A DNA stretch of 64,000 bases from Roseinatronobacter alkalisoli (GTDB lineage Bacteria > Pseudomonadota > Alphaproteobacteria > Rhodobacterales > Rhodobacteraceae): NCBI RefSeq assembly GCF_028745735.1, contig NZ_JAQZSM010000010.1, positions 62,001 to 126,000 on the forward strand, read 5' to 3'. The notes below the pieces were generated by a model. The model was not told the origin of the DNA, did not search any database, and saw only the letters and a list, made by a program, of their open reading frames with translations. Positions 1 to 9,738 of this stretch are shown here, in pieces. The translations under genes and the position numbers were made by a program. Every line of letters begins with the position of its first letter. Within the stretch, counting starts at the first letter, position 1.

Positions 1-668
1 ACCGCCAACCCACCCGGCGCTTCCTGAACATTCAGGTCCAGAGACAATATGCGGGTATCGTTGGAAAACCCGGCATCCAGCAGAAACTGGCCCGCAATAT
101 CATCCAGCCGGTCAATCTGTAATCTTGCATCGCCTTCGCCATCCGCAAGCGTTGCACGCCCGCTGACACTTGCGCGTAATTCCTGCCCCAGAAGCGGCGC
201 ACCAAGGACCACTTCATCGAAGGTCAGTTGCCCAAGATCTATGGAGACGGGAAGTTCCGGCAGTTCAAACCGCCGCAGCGGCACCAGATCTTCCGGCGCT
301 TCGCTTACCGGCGCGCGCAGGATTTCGACACGCTGCGCGGAAATTTCGGCGATTTCGATCCGGCGCTGGAACAAGGCGGAACGATTCCATTGCAGGGTGG
401 CCCCTGTCACCCGCAGCCAGATGCCATCATCATCTTCGATGGTCATCTCATCAAATGTTGCGCGCGATGACAACGCCCCGCGAAACCCTGAAATCCGCAC
501 AGCGCGGCCGCGGTCCGACAGGCTGTCCTGCAACAGCCGCGTCAGGAAACCGACATCGCTTTCGCCCGGCTCAGGGGCGATATCTTCCAATCCCTGTGCT
601 GTGACCGTCACCGGCAAAACCGTCATCAGACAGACAAGCGCCAATGATATGATGCGCAATATCCGCAT
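1..668 (-). CDS. tamB: Translocation/assembly module TamB, N-terminal part (runs off the window)
   Basis: The first 222 residues of a long envelope protein, read leftwards and cut by the window edge. It starts with a signal-anchor stretch (MRILRIISLALVCLMTVLPV) followed by repetitive beta-rich sequence with phrases such as ISGFRGALSSRATFDEMTIEDD, typical of the N-terminus of TamB/YtfN proteins. TamB is anchored in the inner membrane, spans the periplasm and works with TamA in inserting outer-membrane proteins and in lipid transport. Its ATG overlaps the tamA stop in TGATG, so the two are translationally coupled in the usual tamA-tamB order. The identification rests on this neighbour as much as on the sequence. 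Confidence 0.85.
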   Translation of the reverse strand, partial: MRILRIISLALVCLMTVLPVTVTAQGLEDIAPEPGESDVGFLTRLLQDSLSDRGRAVRISGFRGALSSRATFDEMTIEDDDGIWLRVTGATLQWNRSALFQRRIEIAEISAQRVEILRAPVSEAPEDLVPLRRFELPELPVSIDLGQLTFDEVVLGAPLLGQELRASVSGRATLADGEGDARLQIDRLDDIAGQFLLDAGFSNDTRILSLDLNVQEAPGGLA

Positions 669-2524
669 CAAAACGCCTGACCTATGCCCAGATACAATTG
701 CGGGCCGCGCCCCGTCGCCCCGCGCACAGGCATCCCGACATCCAGCCGCAGCGGGCCAACAGGCGTGTCATAGCGCAACCCCAGCCCCGCACCCGCATGC
801 CAGCCGGACTGGCCGGAAAACACCCCTTCGGACACATAGCCCGCATCAGTAAAGGCAACCAGACCAATGGTTTCCGTGGCGCGCATGCGCCCTTCCAACG
901 ACAGCGCCGCAAAACCCCGCCCGCCAGACCGCACACCACCCGGCGACACGCCCAGCGACCGGAAGGGCTGGCCCCGGACGGACCCGCCGCCACCGGAATA
1001 AAACAGGAAATCGCGCGGCGTGCGGTCAATCGCCGCCCCGAGAACGGCACCCGCCTGCGCGCGCGCCGCCAGAACGAAACGGTCGTCTTCACCAAAACCG
1101 AAATAGCTACGCGCATCCACATAGGCGCGCGCGCCGCTATCAGCCGCGCCGACACCATAGAACGGCGTCAGATCGGCCTGAAGATAGGTACCGCCGGTGG
1201 GCGCGCGTTCATCGTCACGCCGGTCCCATTCCAGCGTCAGCGGCAACAAAAGTAGCCGGTAATTCCGCCGGATAGCCAATGTCGGGCCAAAACGCGCCTG
1301 TTCCACCAGCGCGCCCACACCGGCACCGAATGTCAACTGATCACTGAAACGATGCGACAGGCCAATGTCCAGCCGCGCGCGGCGGGCACGAAAATCATCT
1401 TCGCGCTCATTTTCTGCCAGAACACCAAGGGTCAGTGTTGTATCGGGGGTAAATGTCGCGGGGCGCGAAAATTCCAGTGCAAGGCGGTAATCGCGCCCAC
1501 CCCGGCGCGCTGCAAGCCCGCCAACCATTGCTTCAATCCGCAACCGTTCGGCCCCGCCCAGAAGGTTCCGGTGCAACCAAAAGCCGGACACCTTCGCCCC
1601 GCTTTCGGTGTCCAGTTCAATGCTCGCGCCAATCCGGCGCAACGGCGCTTCGACCACAGCGGCGTTGATGTCCAGCGAACCATCGGGATTGCCTTCTTCC
1701 GCCTCGCGCAGGGCGACAGATGCAAAAGTGCCGGTGCGGCGCAACCGTTCCGCCGCGCGCTGCACATCATCGGGCGAGAAAACCTCGCCCGTGGGCAGCC
1801 CTGCGATTTTCACAATCCTGTTCGGGCGGGTGCGTTCCTGCCCGCTGGGGCGTAACTGACCGAAGGTGAAACGCGGGCCGGGGTCTATTGATACATCGAC
1901 ATCCAGTTCCTGCGCAGGATGGCGCGCGGTAATCTGCTGACGGACAGGTTCGGCCTTGGCATGGCCCTGATCACGCCAGCCATCAATGGCCGCGCCCGCA
2001 GTGTCACGAATGATGGTGCTGCGCGCCGACCGCCCGGTGGCAAACCCGGCGGGCAGTTCCGTTTCAGGCGCAAGCGGACCGATCTGCGCGCGCCCGAACA
2101 CAAAAGGCGGCCCGGCATTTAACTGCACATCGATCACGCCAATATTGGCCGGCGGGTTCAGGGGTGAAATATCTGCCGCTTCGCGCCCGTTGATACGAAT
2201 GCTGATACCCGGCGCATAATAGCCCGCCTCATAGAACAGGCCGATCAACTGGCCATATTCCGCCCGCGCGATGGTGAAAACCTCAAACGGGTCGGACAAC
2301 CCGTCATCGCGCGCGGCGCGCAGCAAGGATGCCTGCTGCAATACCCGTTCCAGCGCGCTGTCACCGCCGGTTACGGTAAAGCGCAGGTCTTCGAACCCTG
2401 CCGCGGGATGGGCAAGTGCCAGACCAAACAGAAGTGATTGCGCCACGCTGGCCAGTCGGCTACGCGCGACCCCCTGCAGTTTCTTCAAGTGGCATTCCAC
2501 CCATAAATATCGACGACGACGCAT
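668..2524 (-). CDS. tamA: Outer-membrane assembly factor TamA (BamA/Omp85 family)
   Basis: An Omp85-family outer-membrane protein: an N-terminal export signal (LASVAQSLLFGLALAHPAAG), POTRA-type periplasmic repeats over roughly residues 40-250, and a C-terminal beta-barrel with the family motif GGGGSVRGQPFRSLG. It ends in LYLGIGQAF, with the terminal phenylalanine expected for recognition by the Bam complex. TamA pairs with TamB, whose gene follows with overlapping stop and start codons. The start is uncertain. The reading frame is open from a TTG at 2548. The ATG at 2524 has only a closely spaced AGGG before it. A GTG at 2500 would give a more compact signal peptide. I chose the ATG. Confidence 0.9.
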   Translation of the reverse strand: MRRRRYLWVECHLKKLQGVARSRLASVAQSLLFGLALAHPAAGFEDLRFTVTGGDSALERVLQQASLLRAARDDGLSDPFEVFTIARAEYGQLIGLFYEAGYYAPGISIRINGREAADISPLNPPANIGVIDVQLNAGPPFVFGRAQIGPLAPETELPAGFATGRSARSTIIRDTAGAAIDGWRDQGHAKAEPVRQQITARHPAQELDVDVSIDPGPRFTFGQLRPSGQERTRPNRIVKIAGLPTGEVFSPDDVQRAAERLRRTGTFASVALREAEEGNPDGSLDINAAVVEAPLRRIGASIELDTESGAKVSGFWLHRNLLGGAERLRIEAMVGGLAARRGGRDYRLALEFSRPATFTPDTTLTLGVLAENEREDDFRARRARLDIGLSHRFSDQLTFGAGVGALVEQARFGPTLAIRRNYRLLLLPLTLEWDRRDDERAPTGGTYLQADLTPFYGVGAADSGARAYVDARSYFGFGEDDRFVLAARAQAGAVLGAAIDRTPRDFLFYSGGGGSVRGQPFRSLGVSPGGVRSGGRGFAALSLEGRMRATETIGLVAFTDAGYVSEGVFSGQSGWHAGAGLGLRYDTPVGPLRLDVGMPVRGATGRGPQLYLGIGQAF

Positions 2525-2630
2525 TACCCTTTTGTTGTTGCAGATCAACCGTCACGGGACAACTCGAAACTTTTGCTGCTGGCGATACACTGCCTGTTAT
2601 CGGTGTGTTGACCAATAAGCCGGTGCGCCC

Positions 2631-2659
2631 TTGTTGCATTTGCGCCCGGGTGCTATGTC
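2631..2659 (+). promoter_or_regulatory. Candidate sigma-70 type promoter of ahcY
   Basis: TTGTTG at 2631-2636 and TATGTC at 2654-2659 are separated by 17 bases, about 38 bases ahead of the ahcY start. The match to TTGACA/TATAAT is moderate. It is the best pair in the short gap between the divergent tamA and ahcY genes. The same gap shows no structure that I recognise as an S-adenosylhomocysteine riboswitch. Confidence 0.35.
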
Positions 2660-2696
2660 GCCTTGCAGAATTCATACGAAAAAGGAGCTTGGGCGG

Positions 2697-4088
2697 ATGT
2701 CTCAAGACTATGTGATCAAGGATATCGCGCTGGCGGATTTCGGGCGTAAGGAAATCGACATTGCCGAAACGGAAATGCCCGGCCTGATGTCGCTGCGCGA
2801 AGAATATGGTGCCGCCCAGCCACTGAAAGGGGCGCGGATTGCCGGTTCCCTGCATATGACCATCCAGACCGCTGTTCTGATTGAAACGTTGGTCGCGCTG
2901 GGTGCGGATGTGCGCTGGGCGTCATGCAACATCTATTCCACCCAGGACCACGCTGCCGCTGCCATTGCCGCGGGCGGAACACCTGTTTTTGCCATCAAGG
3001 GCGAAACACTTGAAGAATACTGGACCTATACCGACCAGATCTTCCAGTTTGCGGATGGCGCGAACATGATCCTGGATGACGGTGGCGATGCGACAATGTA
3101 CATCCTGCTGGGCGCAAGGGTGGAAGCGGGCGAAACCGACCTGATCGCCACACCTACCAGCGAAGAGGAAGAATTCCTGTTCGCGCAGATCAGGAAACGC
3201 CTTGCCGCTAGCCCGGGCTGGTTTGCGCGCCAGCGTGACCTGATCAAGGGTGTGTCCGAAGAAACCACAACCGGCGTTCACCGTCTGTATGAATTGCACA
3301 AGAAAGGGCAGCTTCCTTTCCCGGCAATCAACGTGAATGACAGCGTGACCAAGTCGAAATTCGACAATAAGTACGGCTGCAAGGAATCGCTGGTTGACGG
3401 TATCCGCCGCGCCACCGACACCATGATGGCCGGCAAGGTGGCCGTGGTCTGTGGCTATGGCGATGTCGGCAAAGGGTCCGCCGCCAGCCTGCAGGGCGCG
3501 GGTGCGCGCGTGAAAGTGACCGAAGTTGACCCGATCTGCGCGCTGCAAGCCGCCATGGACGGGTTCGAGGTTGTGTTGCTGGAAGATGTGGTGAAAACCG
3601 CCGATATCTTCATCACCACCACTGGCAACAAGGATGTCATCCGCATCGAGCATATGCGCGAGATGAAGGATATGGCGATTGTCGGCAATATCGGCCATTT
3701 CGACAATGAAATTCAGGTCGCCGCGCTGAAAAACCACAAATGGACCAATATCAAGGACCAGGTGGACATGATCGATCTGCCGTCCGGCAATCGCATGATC
3801 CTGCTGTCGCAAGGCCGCCTGCTGAACCTTGGCAATGCGACCGGCCACCCCAGTTTCGTGATGTCGGCAAGTTTCACCAATCAGGTTCTGGCCCAGATCG
3901 AGTTGTGGACCAAGGGTGATGAATACGCGCCCGGTGTCTTTATCCTGCCGAAGGCCCTGGATGAGAAGGTCGCGCGGCTGCATCTGGGCCGGATCGGGGT
4001 AAAGCTGACCGAATTGCGCCCCGATCAGGCCAGCTATATCGGCGTTCCCGTGGAAGGCCCGTTCAAGCCCGAGCATTACCGCTACTGA
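2697..4088 (+). CDS. ahcY: Adenosylhomocysteinase
   Basis: S-adenosyl-L-homocysteine hydrolase splits SAH into adenosine and homocysteine, removing the product inhibitor of methyltransferases and feeding the methionine cycle. The 463-residue protein has all family landmarks: [11 protein letters not shown] near the N-terminus, the [11 protein letters not shown] substrate region, the NAD-binding [10 protein letters not shown] loop, and the invariant C-terminus KPEHYRY with the cofactor-contacting lysine and tyrosine. The start [10 protein letters not shown] is set by an AAGGAG ribosome site about 10 bases upstream, although the frame is open further back. It is transcribed alone, divergently from tamA, and ends at a strong hairpin. 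Confidence 0.98.
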   Translation: MSQDYVIKDIALADFGRKEIDIAETEMPGLMSLREEYGAAQPLKGARIAGSLHMTIQTAVLIETLVALGADVRWASCNIYSTQDHAAAAIAAGGTPVFAIKGETLEEYWTYTDQIFQFADGANMILDDGGDATMYILLGARVEAGETDLIATPTSEEEEFLFAQIRKRLAASPGWFARQRDLIKGVSEETTTGVHRLYELHKKGQLPFPAINVNDSVTKSKFDNKYGCKESLVDGIRRATDTMMAGKVAVVCGYGDVGKGSAASLQGAGARVKVTEVDPICALQAAMDGFEVVLLEDVVKTADIFITTTGNKDVIRIEHMREMKDMAIVGNIGHFDNEIQVAALKNHKWTNIKDQVDMIDLPSGNRMILLSQGRLLNLGNATGHPSFVMSASFTNQVLAQIELWTKGDEYAPGVFILPKALDEKVARLHLGRIGVKLTELRPDQASYIGVPVEGPFKPEHYRY

Positions 4089-4107
4089 TCCGGCTTTTGC
4101 TGACGGA

Positions 4108-4136
4108 AAAAGGGGGTGCTTGCACCCCCTTTTATT
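4108..4136. terminator. Bidirectional rho-independent terminator between ahcY and trhO
   Basis: A 12-bp perfect inverted repeat, AAAAGGGGGTGC / GCACCCCCTTTT, with almost no loop, flanked by A and T runs. It lies 20 bases after the ahcY stop and serves the two convergent genes. Confidence 0.85.
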
Positions 4137-4191
4137 ATGTCTGGCCCTGCGCTGCGCTACGGGCGGTTTAAGTATCTGGTTTGCATCCCCG

Positions 4192-5109
4192 TCAGGGCTT
4201 TTCGGGATGCAAGCCCAGATGCCGCGTGCCGCGTGCCGCCGCCAATGTGATCTGGTGCTGGCGTTCGCGAAAGGCCGCGCGTCGCGCCGGGGTGAATTCG
4301 TCCACGCAATGATGGCATTGCACGCCTTCTTCATACTCCGGCCTGCGCGTATCTTCGGGCCATAGCGGGCGGCGGCAGGCATGACACATGACATGCGGGC
4401 CGGGCTTCAGCCCGTGTTCAACAGACACGCGCTGATCAAAGACAAAACACGCGCCCTGCCACATGCTTTCATCCTGCGGCACGTCTTCCAGGTATTTCAG
4501 AATGCCCCCTTTCAGGTGATAGACATCCGTAACGCCTTGTTGCAGCAGGAAATTCGTTGACTTTTCGCACCGAATACCACCTGTGCAGAACATGGCGATC
4601 CGCTTGTTGTGGAAACGTTCGCGGTTTTCTTCCCACCATTGCGGAAAGTCGCGGAAAGATTTTGTGCCGGGGTCAACGGCCCCTTCGAATGTGCCGATAG
4701 CCACTTCGTAGTCATTGCGCGTGTCGATAACAGCGACATCCGGCGCGCTGATCAACGCGTTCCAGTCTTGCGGCGCAACATAGTGGCCAGTGCCTGCGCG
4801 GGGGTCCACATCCGGCTGGCCCATGGTGACGATTTCGCGTTTCAGCCGCACTTTCATCCGGCCAAAGGGCATGGTTTCTGCGGGGCTTTCCTTCCAGTCC
4901 AGCGCGGCACAGCCGGGCAGGGCACGGATATGCGCCAGAACCGCATCAATCCCGTCGCGCGTGCCCGCGATGGTGCCATTGATCCCTTCGCGCGCCAGCA
5001 GTAGCGATCCCTTGACGCCTTGCCCTTCGGCCAGCGCCAGCAGCGGGCCGCGCAAGGCGGCGGGGTCATCGAATCGGGTGAAGTGGTATAGCGCGGCAAC
5101 TGTCAGCAT
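4192..5109 (-). CDS. trhO: tRNA uridine(34) hydroxylase TrhO (rhodanese family)
   Basis: The YceA/TrhO family hydroxylates uridine 34 in the wobble position of certain tRNAs to 5-hydroxyuridine using molecular oxygen. The 305-residue protein has an N-terminal acylphosphatase-like region ([15 protein letters not shown]), then a rhodanese domain whose active-site loop is [10 protein letters not shown], and a C-terminal cysteine-rich segment ([11 protein letters not shown]...CHHC) that may bind zinc. The frame is open upstream for 28 more codons. The ATG chosen matches the family start and lies just outside the low-quality N-terminal extension. It converges on ahcY and diverges from pncA. Confidence 0.93.
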   Translation of the reverse strand: MLTVAALYHFTRFDDPAALRGPLLALAEGQGVKGSLLLAREGINGTIAGTRDGIDAVLAHIRALPGCAALDWKESPAETMPFGRMKVRLKREIVTMGQPDVDPRAGTGHYVAPQDWNALISAPDVAVIDTRNDYEVAIGTFEGAVDPGTKSFRDFPQWWEENRERFHNKRIAMFCTGGIRCEKSTNFLLQQGVTDVYHLKGGILKYLEDVPQDESMWQGACFVFDQRVSVEHGLKPGPHVMCHACRRPLWPEDTRRPEYEEGVQCHHCVDEFTPARRAAFRERQHQITLAAARGTRHLGLHPEKP

Positions 5110-5210
5110 GATGCTGCATTTACTGCCCGGTTTGCGACTGCGCAAGCCTGCGGCGTTGACGCAGGCAGATTGTGTGCTTAGCCATTCTTTCATGAACAGG
5201 AGGCCACGCC

Positions 5211-5807
5211 ATGACCCATGCGCTGATCGTCATTGACATGCAGAACGACTTTTGCCCCGGCGGCGCGCTGGCTGTGGCGAACGGCGATACGATTGTCGCG
5301 GGCATAAACGCGCAGATGGCGCAGGCCGACGCAGTGGTTCTGACACAGGACTGGCATCCGGCCGGGCATTCATCCTTCGCAAGCATGCATGAAGGCTGCG
5401 CACCTATGGATTCTGTGGATATGCCCTATGGCACGCAGGTTTTATGGCCCGACCATTGTGTGCAGGGCAGCCATGGCGCGGATTTTCACCCGGAACTGGA
5501 CACCACCCGCGCCGACCTGATCCTGCGCAAAGGGTTTCGCCCCGATATCGACAGTTATTCGGCGTTTTTCGAAAACGACCAGACCACCCCGACCGGGCTG
5601 GAGGGGTATCTGCGCACGCGCGGAATTACGGAACTGGATTTCGTGGGTCTGGCCATGGATTTCTGCGTTGCATGGTCTGCGCGCGATGCGGCACGACTGG
5701 GGTTCAATACGCGCGTTCTGACCGCGCTTTGCCGGGGGATAGACATTGACGGGTCCGTAGCGCGCGCGCAGGCTGATTTGCGCGCCGCCGGTGTGGAGTT
5801 GGTGTAA
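5211..5807 (+). CDS. pncA: Nicotinamidase
   Basis: Converts nicotinamide to nicotinic acid and ammonia, the first step of NAD salvage. The 198-residue isochorismatase-fold enzyme shows the catalytic triad Asp9 (VIDMQNDF), Lys107 (LRKGF) and Cys152 (AMDFCVAW), and the metal-binding set Asp47, His49 and His53 in DWHPAGH. An AGGAGG site precedes the ATG. It ends two bases before pncB, the next enzyme of the pathway, so the pair is an operon. Confidence 0.96.
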   Translation: MTHALIVIDMQNDFCPGGALAVANGDTIVAGINAQMAQADAVVLTQDWHPAGHSSFASMHEGCAPMDSVDMPYGTQVLWPDHCVQGSHGADFHPELDTTRADLILRKGFRPDIDSYSAFFENDQTTPTGLEGYLRTRGITELDFVGLAMDFCVAWSARDAARLGFNTRVLTALCRGIDIDGSVARAQADLRAAGVELV

Positions 5808-5809
5808 CC

Positions 5810-7099
5810 ATGGATATTGCCACGCGCGTTTACAACCACCGCTGGAAGCTGGACCCGATTGTGCGGTCACTGATCGACACGGATTTCTATAAACTATTGA
5901 TGTGTCAGTCAGTTTTTACCAATCACCCGCATACGCAGGTGACCTTCAGTCTGATCAACCGGGCAACCCATATTCCATTGGCGCGGCTGATTGATGAAGG
6001 CGAGTTGCGCGAGCAGCTGGACCATATTCGCGCGCTGTCCCTGTCGCGCGGCGAATCCACCTTTTTGCGCGGCAACATGTTCTATGGCAAACGCCAGATG
6101 TTCCGCCCCGATTTCATGGAATGGTTCGAAGGGTTCCGCCTGCCGCCCTATCATCTGGAACGTGTCGGCGATCAGTATGAACTGACATTCGAGGGCACTT
6201 GGTCCGAAGTGATGCTGTGGGAAATACCGGCGCTGGCAGTGTTGATGGAATTGCGGTCACGCGCCGTGCTGGGGCGGATGAAACGCTTTGAACTGCAGGT
6301 ATTGTATGCGCGCGCGATGACACGCCTTTGGGAAAAGATTACCCGCCTGCAACAGATTGACACGCTGCGCATTGCAGATTTCGGCACCCGCAGGCGGCAT
6401 TCCTTTCTGTGGCAGGACTGGTGCGTGCAGGCCATGATGGAAGGGCTGGGCACGCGGTTCACCGGCACATCAAACTGTCTGATCGCCATGCGCCGAGAGG
6501 TAGAGGCCATCGGCACCAATGCCCATGAGTTGCCCATGGTTTACGCCGCGTTGGCCGAAGATGACGACGCGCTTGCCAGCGCACCCTATCAGGTGCTGGC
6601 CGACTGGCAGGCCGAACATTCCGGAAATCTGCGCATCATTCTGCCAGATACCTATGGCACTGCGGGTTTTCTGGACCGCGCGCCCGACTGGCTGTCGGAC
6701 TGGACCGGCATTCGCATTGATTCGGGCGATCCAGCCGAAGGGGCCGAGACCGCCATACGCTGGTGGCAGGATCGTGGGCAGGACCCGCGCGAAAAACTGA
6801 TCATTTTCTCGGACGGGCTGGATTTGAACCGCATTGAGGACCTGCACGCCAGGTTTGCCGGGCGCGTGAAGGTCAGTTTCGGCTGGGGCACATTGCTGAC
6901 AAATGACTTTCGCGGGTTGGCGCCAGATGACGGGCTGACGCCGTTCAGCCTTGTGTGCAAGGCCGCAGCCGCCAACGGCCGCCCGACCGTCAAGCTGTCC
7001 GACAACCCGAACAAGGCGATGGGCCCCGCAGAGGAGATTGTGCGCTACAAGCGTGTTTTCGGGGTGGGCGATCAGGCAGCACAACCTGTGGTTGTTTAA
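5810..7099 (+). CDS. pncB: Nicotinate phosphoribosyltransferase
   Basis: Joins nicotinic acid and PRPP, with ATP hydrolysis, to form nicotinate mononucleotide. This is the step after pncA in the Preiss-Handler route. The 429 residues are normal for the bacterial family. Landmarks are the N-terminal DTDFYKLLMCQSVF, FGTRRRHSFLWQ with the histidine phosphorylated in this family, the GTSNCLIA loop, and the phosphate-binding IRIDSGDP and IFSDGLD segments. The start follows the pncA stop by two bases, with the ribosome site inside pncA. Confidence 0.96.
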   Translation: MDIATRVYNHRWKLDPIVRSLIDTDFYKLLMCQSVFTNHPHTQVTFSLINRATHIPLARLIDEGELREQLDHIRALSLSRGESTFLRGNMFYGKRQMFRPDFMEWFEGFRLPPYHLERVGDQYELTFEGTWSEVMLWEIPALAVLMELRSRAVLGRMKRFELQVLYARAMTRLWEKITRLQQIDTLRIADFGTRRRHSFLWQDWCVQAMMEGLGTRFTGTSNCLIAMRREVEAIGTNAHELPMVYAALAEDDDALASAPYQVLADWQAEHSGNLRIILPDTYGTAGFLDRAPDWLSDWTGIRIDSGDPAEGAETAIRWWQDRGQDPREKLIIFSDGLDLNRIEDLHARFAGRVKVSFGWGTLLTNDFRGLAPDDGLTPFSLVCKAAAANGRPTVKLSDNPNKAMGPAEEIVRYKRVFGVGDQAAQPVVV

Positions 7100-7142
7100 T
7101 CTCTGGTTACCATAACAGCAAAAATCAGCGCAGGCGGCACAA

Positions 7143-7165
7143 TGTCACACCGATTTTTGGTGACA
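7143..7165. repeat. Inverted repeat downstream of pncB
   Basis: TGTCAC and GTGACA arms flank a short T-rich loop in the 122-base gap between pncB and the next small gene. It may be a weak terminator or an operator; the sequence does not decide. Nothing else clear is seen in the gap apart from the strong ribosome site of the downstream gene. Confidence 0.3.
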
Positions 7166-7221
7166 GGTGCCCTGTCCTGTGGTGCAATATAACTGTCGCA
7201 ATCAGAGAAGGAGGACATTGA

Positions 7222-7389
7222 ATGTCATTGAGTTCACATATTACAGAACTCCGCCGAAAGCACGAACACCTCTCTGAAAAGGTAGAAACAGCACAGCGAA
7301 GCCCCGGAATTGATGATCTGGAAGTCGCCGCCCTGAAAAAACAGAAGCTTCGCCTGAAAGAAGAAATCGAGCGTCTGTCCCATACATAA
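7222..7389 (+). CDS. YdcH-family small protein (DUF465)
   Basis: A 55-residue, highly charged, helical protein (MSLSSHITELRRKHEHLSEK...LKKQKLRLKEEIERLSHT), matching the YdcH/DUF465 family: a leucine-spaced N-terminal half, a short break (SPGID) and a second charged helix ending in LKEEIERL. It probably forms a coiled-coil hairpin. The family is common in proteobacteria and has no settled function. A strong AGAAGGAGGA ribosome site lies eight bases before the ATG, and a strong terminator follows within 25 bases, so this is a real, separately terminated gene despite its size. Confidence 0.88.
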   Translation: MSLSSHITELRRKHEHLSEKVETAQRSPGIDDLEVAALKKQKLRLKEEIERLSHT

Positions 7390-7410
7390 CGCATATTTTC
7401 CACGAAAAAG

Positions 7411-7440
7411 AAACGGCCCGCATCACGCGGGCCGTTTTTT
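7411..7440. terminator. Bidirectional rho-independent terminator
   Basis: An 11-bp perfect stem AAACGGCCCGC / GCGGGCCGTTT with a five-base loop, then a run of six T on the plus strand and A-rich sequence on the other side. It ends the small YdcH-type gene from the left and phaB from the right. Confidence 0.9.
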
Positions 7441-7458
7441 ACCTTGCTGACAACCAGA

Positions 7459-8181
7459 TCAGGCGAAGAACTGCGCGCCATTCGCGCTGATCGTTGATCC
7501 GTTGATGAATGCAGCGTCGTCAGCGACCAGAAAGGCCACGCAGCGCGCAATTTCTTCGGGCTCGCCAAGGCGGCCTGTCGGAATTTGGCCGATGATCGCC
7601 TCGCGCACCTTTTCAGGCACAGCCATGACCATTTCGGTCGCAATATAGCCGGGGCAGACCGCGTTTGCCGTAATGCCGAACCGCGCGCCTTCCTGAGCAA
7701 GGCTTTTCACAATGCCCAGATCACCGGCCTTGGTTGCGGCATAATTCACCTGACCAAACTGGCCCTTTTGCCCGTTGATCGAAGAAATCACCACGATTCG
7801 CCCGAATTTGCGTTCGCGCATGCCGGGCCATACCGGATGGACCGTGTTGAATACACCGGTCAGGTTGGTGTCGATCACTTCACGCCATTGTTCCGGTGTC
7901 ATTTTATGAAACGGCGCGTCACGGGTGATGCCTGCATTCGCCACAACAATATCGATCGGGCCAAGATCGGCCTCTACCTGCGCGATGCCCGCCTTGGACG
8001 CATCATAATCCGCTGCGTTCCATTTATAGGTCTTGATACCGGTTTCTTCGGTGAATGCTGCGGCCGCCGTGTCATTTCCCGCATAGGTTGCGGCGACGGT
8101 GCATCCCTGTGCTTTCAACGCTTGCGAAATTGCCGCGCCAATGCCACGCGATCCGCCGGTTACCAATGCCACTCTTGCCAT
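7459..8181 (-). CDS. phaB: Acetoacetyl-CoA reductase (polyhydroxybutyrate pathway)
   Basis: An NADPH-dependent short-chain dehydrogenase making (R)-3-hydroxybutyryl-CoA from acetoacetyl-CoA for polyhydroxyalkanoate synthesis. The 240 residues start with the cofactor loop VTGGSRGIGAAI, carry NAGITRD, and have the catalytic Ser in VVISSINGQKGQFGQ followed by YAATK (Tyr and Lys). The SINGQKGQFGQ stretch is characteristic of PhaB rather than FabG. It lies 91 bases downstream of phaA on the same strand, the usual phaA-phaB order. No polymer synthase gene (phaC) is in the window. Confidence 0.95.
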   Translation of the reverse strand: MARVALVTGGSRGIGAAISQALKAQGCTVAATYAGNDTAAAAFTEETGIKTYKWNAADYDASKAGIAQVEADLGPIDIVVANAGITRDAPFHKMTPEQWREVIDTNLTGVFNTVHPVWPGMRERKFGRIVVISSINGQKGQFGQVNYAATKAGDLGIVKSLAQEGARFGITANAVCPGYIATEMVMAVPEKVREAIIGQIPTGRLGEPEEIARCVAFLVADDAAFINGSTISANGAQFFA

Positions 8182-8234
8182 GTTCTCCCCCTCTGTCAGG
8201 AATTATGCTTGGAAATAATCGGTATCGAAAACTG

Positions 8235-8266
8235 AAGGGCTACGCAAGAATATTACGTAACCCTTC
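8235..8266. repeat. Imperfect hairpin between phaA and phaB
   Basis: AAGGG-C-TACG and CGTA-A-CCCTT arms around an 11-base AT-rich loop, in the gap between the phaA stop and the phaB start. It may attenuate transcription or stabilise the mRNA between the two pha genes. No T-run follows on the transcribed strand, so it is not a standard terminator. Confidence 0.35.
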
Positions 8267-8272
8267 TAGTGC

Positions 8273-9445
8273 TTAGCGTTCCAGGCACATGGCAACGCCC
8301 ATGCCGCCGCCGATGCACAATGTTGCCAGGCCTTTTTTCGCGTCACGGCGCTGCATTTCAAACAACAACGTGTTCAGGATGCGGCAACCCGATGCGCCGA
8401 TCGGGTGACCAATGGCGATTGCGCCGCCATTCACATTCACCTTGTCGACATCCCAGCCCATATCCTTGTTCACGGCGCAGGCCTGTGCGGCAAAGGCTTC
8501 GTTCGCTTCGATCAGGTCCAGATCTTCGGGTTTCCAGCCGGCCTTTGCCAGAGCCTTGCGGCTGGCATAGATCGGCCCGACACCCATGACCGACGGGTCC
8601 AGCCCGGCGGTGGCGTAGCTGGCAATGCGTGCCAGCGGGGTCAATCCGCGCTTTTCGGCTTCTTCCGCGCTCATCAGCATCACCGCTGCCGCGCCATCAT
8701 TCAGGCCCGATGCATTGGCCGCCGTGACGGACCCGTCCTTGGCAAACGCCGGGCGCAGTTTCTGCATCGCTTCAATGGTCGCGCCGTGGCGGATATACTC
8801 ATCCTGATCGACGGTGATATCCCCCTTGCGGGTTTTGACGATGAAGGGCGCAATCTCATCGGCAAATTTACCGGCCTTCTGGGCGGCTTCGGCCTTGTTC
8901 TGGCTGGCAACGGCGAAAATGTCCTGCTCTTCGCGGCTGATCTGCCATTTCTCGGCCACGTTTTCGGCGGTCTGGCCCATGTGATAGCCGTTGAATGCGT
9001 CCCACAGCCCGTCGCGGATCATGGAATCGATCATTTTCATATCGCCCATTTTCTGACCTGCGCGCAAATGCGCAACATGCGGGCTGAGGGTCATGTTTTC
9101 CTGTCCGCCCGCCAACACGATGGCCGCATCGCCCAGCTGAATATGCTGCGCGCCCAGCGCAACTGCCCGAAGCCCGGACCCGCAGACCTGATTGATGCTC
9201 CAGGCGGCGGATTCGATGGGCAGGCCCGCATTGATATGCGCTTGCCGTGCGGGGTTCTGGCCCTGACCAGCGGTCAGCACCTGGCCCAGGATGGTTTCAG
9301 ACACCTCTGCCTTGTCGACGCCGGCGCGCGCAACCACGGCGTCCAGAATGGCCGCGCCCAGATCATGCGCGGGTGTATTGGCAAATGCACCACCAAACGA
9401 GCCGACAGCCGTGCGGGCGGCAGAAACGATAACGACATTGGTCAT
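8273..9445 (-). CDS. phaA: Acetyl-CoA acetyltransferase (beta-ketothiolase)
   Basis: Condenses two acetyl-CoA to acetoacetyl-CoA, feeding phaB. The 390-residue biosynthetic thiolase has nucleophile Cys88 in [10 protein letters not shown], the HEAF-equivalent loop [10 protein letters not shown], His in [12 protein letters not shown] and the second catalytic Cys in [12 protein letters not shown]. The frame is open for 19 more codons, but [15 protein letters not shown] is the family start and is preceded by a GAGAGGAG site. The 293-base gap to hspQ would contain its promoter. In that gap ATGGCA-GAAT-TGCCAT is a perfect small inverted repeat that could be an operator. Confidence 0.96.
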   Translation of the reverse strand: MTNVVIVSAARTAVGSFGGAFANTPAHDLGAAILDAVVARAGVDKAEVSETILGQVLTAGQGQNPARQAHINAGLPIESAAWSINQVCGSGLRAVALGAQHIQLGDAAIVLAGGQENMTLSPHVAHLRAGQKMGDMKMIDSMIRDGLWDAFNGYHMGQTAENVAEKWQISREEQDIFAVASQNKAEAAQKAGKFADEIAPFIVKTRKGDITVDQDEYIRHGATIEAMQKLRPAFAKDGSVTAANASGLNDGAAAVMLMSAEEAEKRGLTPLARIASYATAGLDPSVMGVGPIYASRKALAKAGWKPEDLDLIEANEAFAAQACAVNKDMGWDVDKVNVNGGAIAIGHPIGASGCRILNTLLFEMQRRDAKKGLATLCIGGGMGVAMCLER

Positions 9446-9483
9446 GGAGACTCCTCTCTCGATCCTCAAACATCCTGATGACA

Positions 9484-9499
9484 ATGGCAGAATTGCCAT
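9484..9499. promoter_or_regulatory. Small palindrome upstream of phaA, possible operator
   Basis: ATGGCA-GAAT-TGCCAT lies 39 bases before the phaA start. The position fits an operator, and pha genes are often controlled by a PHB-sensing regulator (PhaR). No regulator gene is nearby and I cannot assign the site. The rest of the gap up to hspQ shows nothing I recognise. Confidence 0.25.
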
Positions 9500-9738
9500 C
9501 AAGCGCCATGCAGGGATACCAATGTTTTAACATGCCCGCGCGTCAAGGCAATGAAACTTCCGACACTGCTGGCGCAATCACCAACCGCAAAGCACGGAAT
9601 CGCCCCTGTTTCATAGAATTCCCGGGGAAATGCATATGGGTTTGTTCTGGCTGAAATGACAGTTTGTTTCCACGATTCGCCTCTCTGCCCATGGACAGAT
9701 CTGCCAAGACTGCGCTAAAACGCGGGCGGAGGTTCCTG

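Noticed and set aside
2549-2696. Possible SAH or SAM/SAH riboswitch ahead of ahcY
   Set aside because: The position fits, but I could not find the conserved core of either class; only a promoter-like pair is visible. A covariance-model search would settle it.
2922-4394. A 490-codon open frame on the minus strand opposite ahcY
   Set aside because: It lies fully opposite the clearly coding ahcY and its protein has no recognisable motif; such shadows are common in GC-rich DNA.
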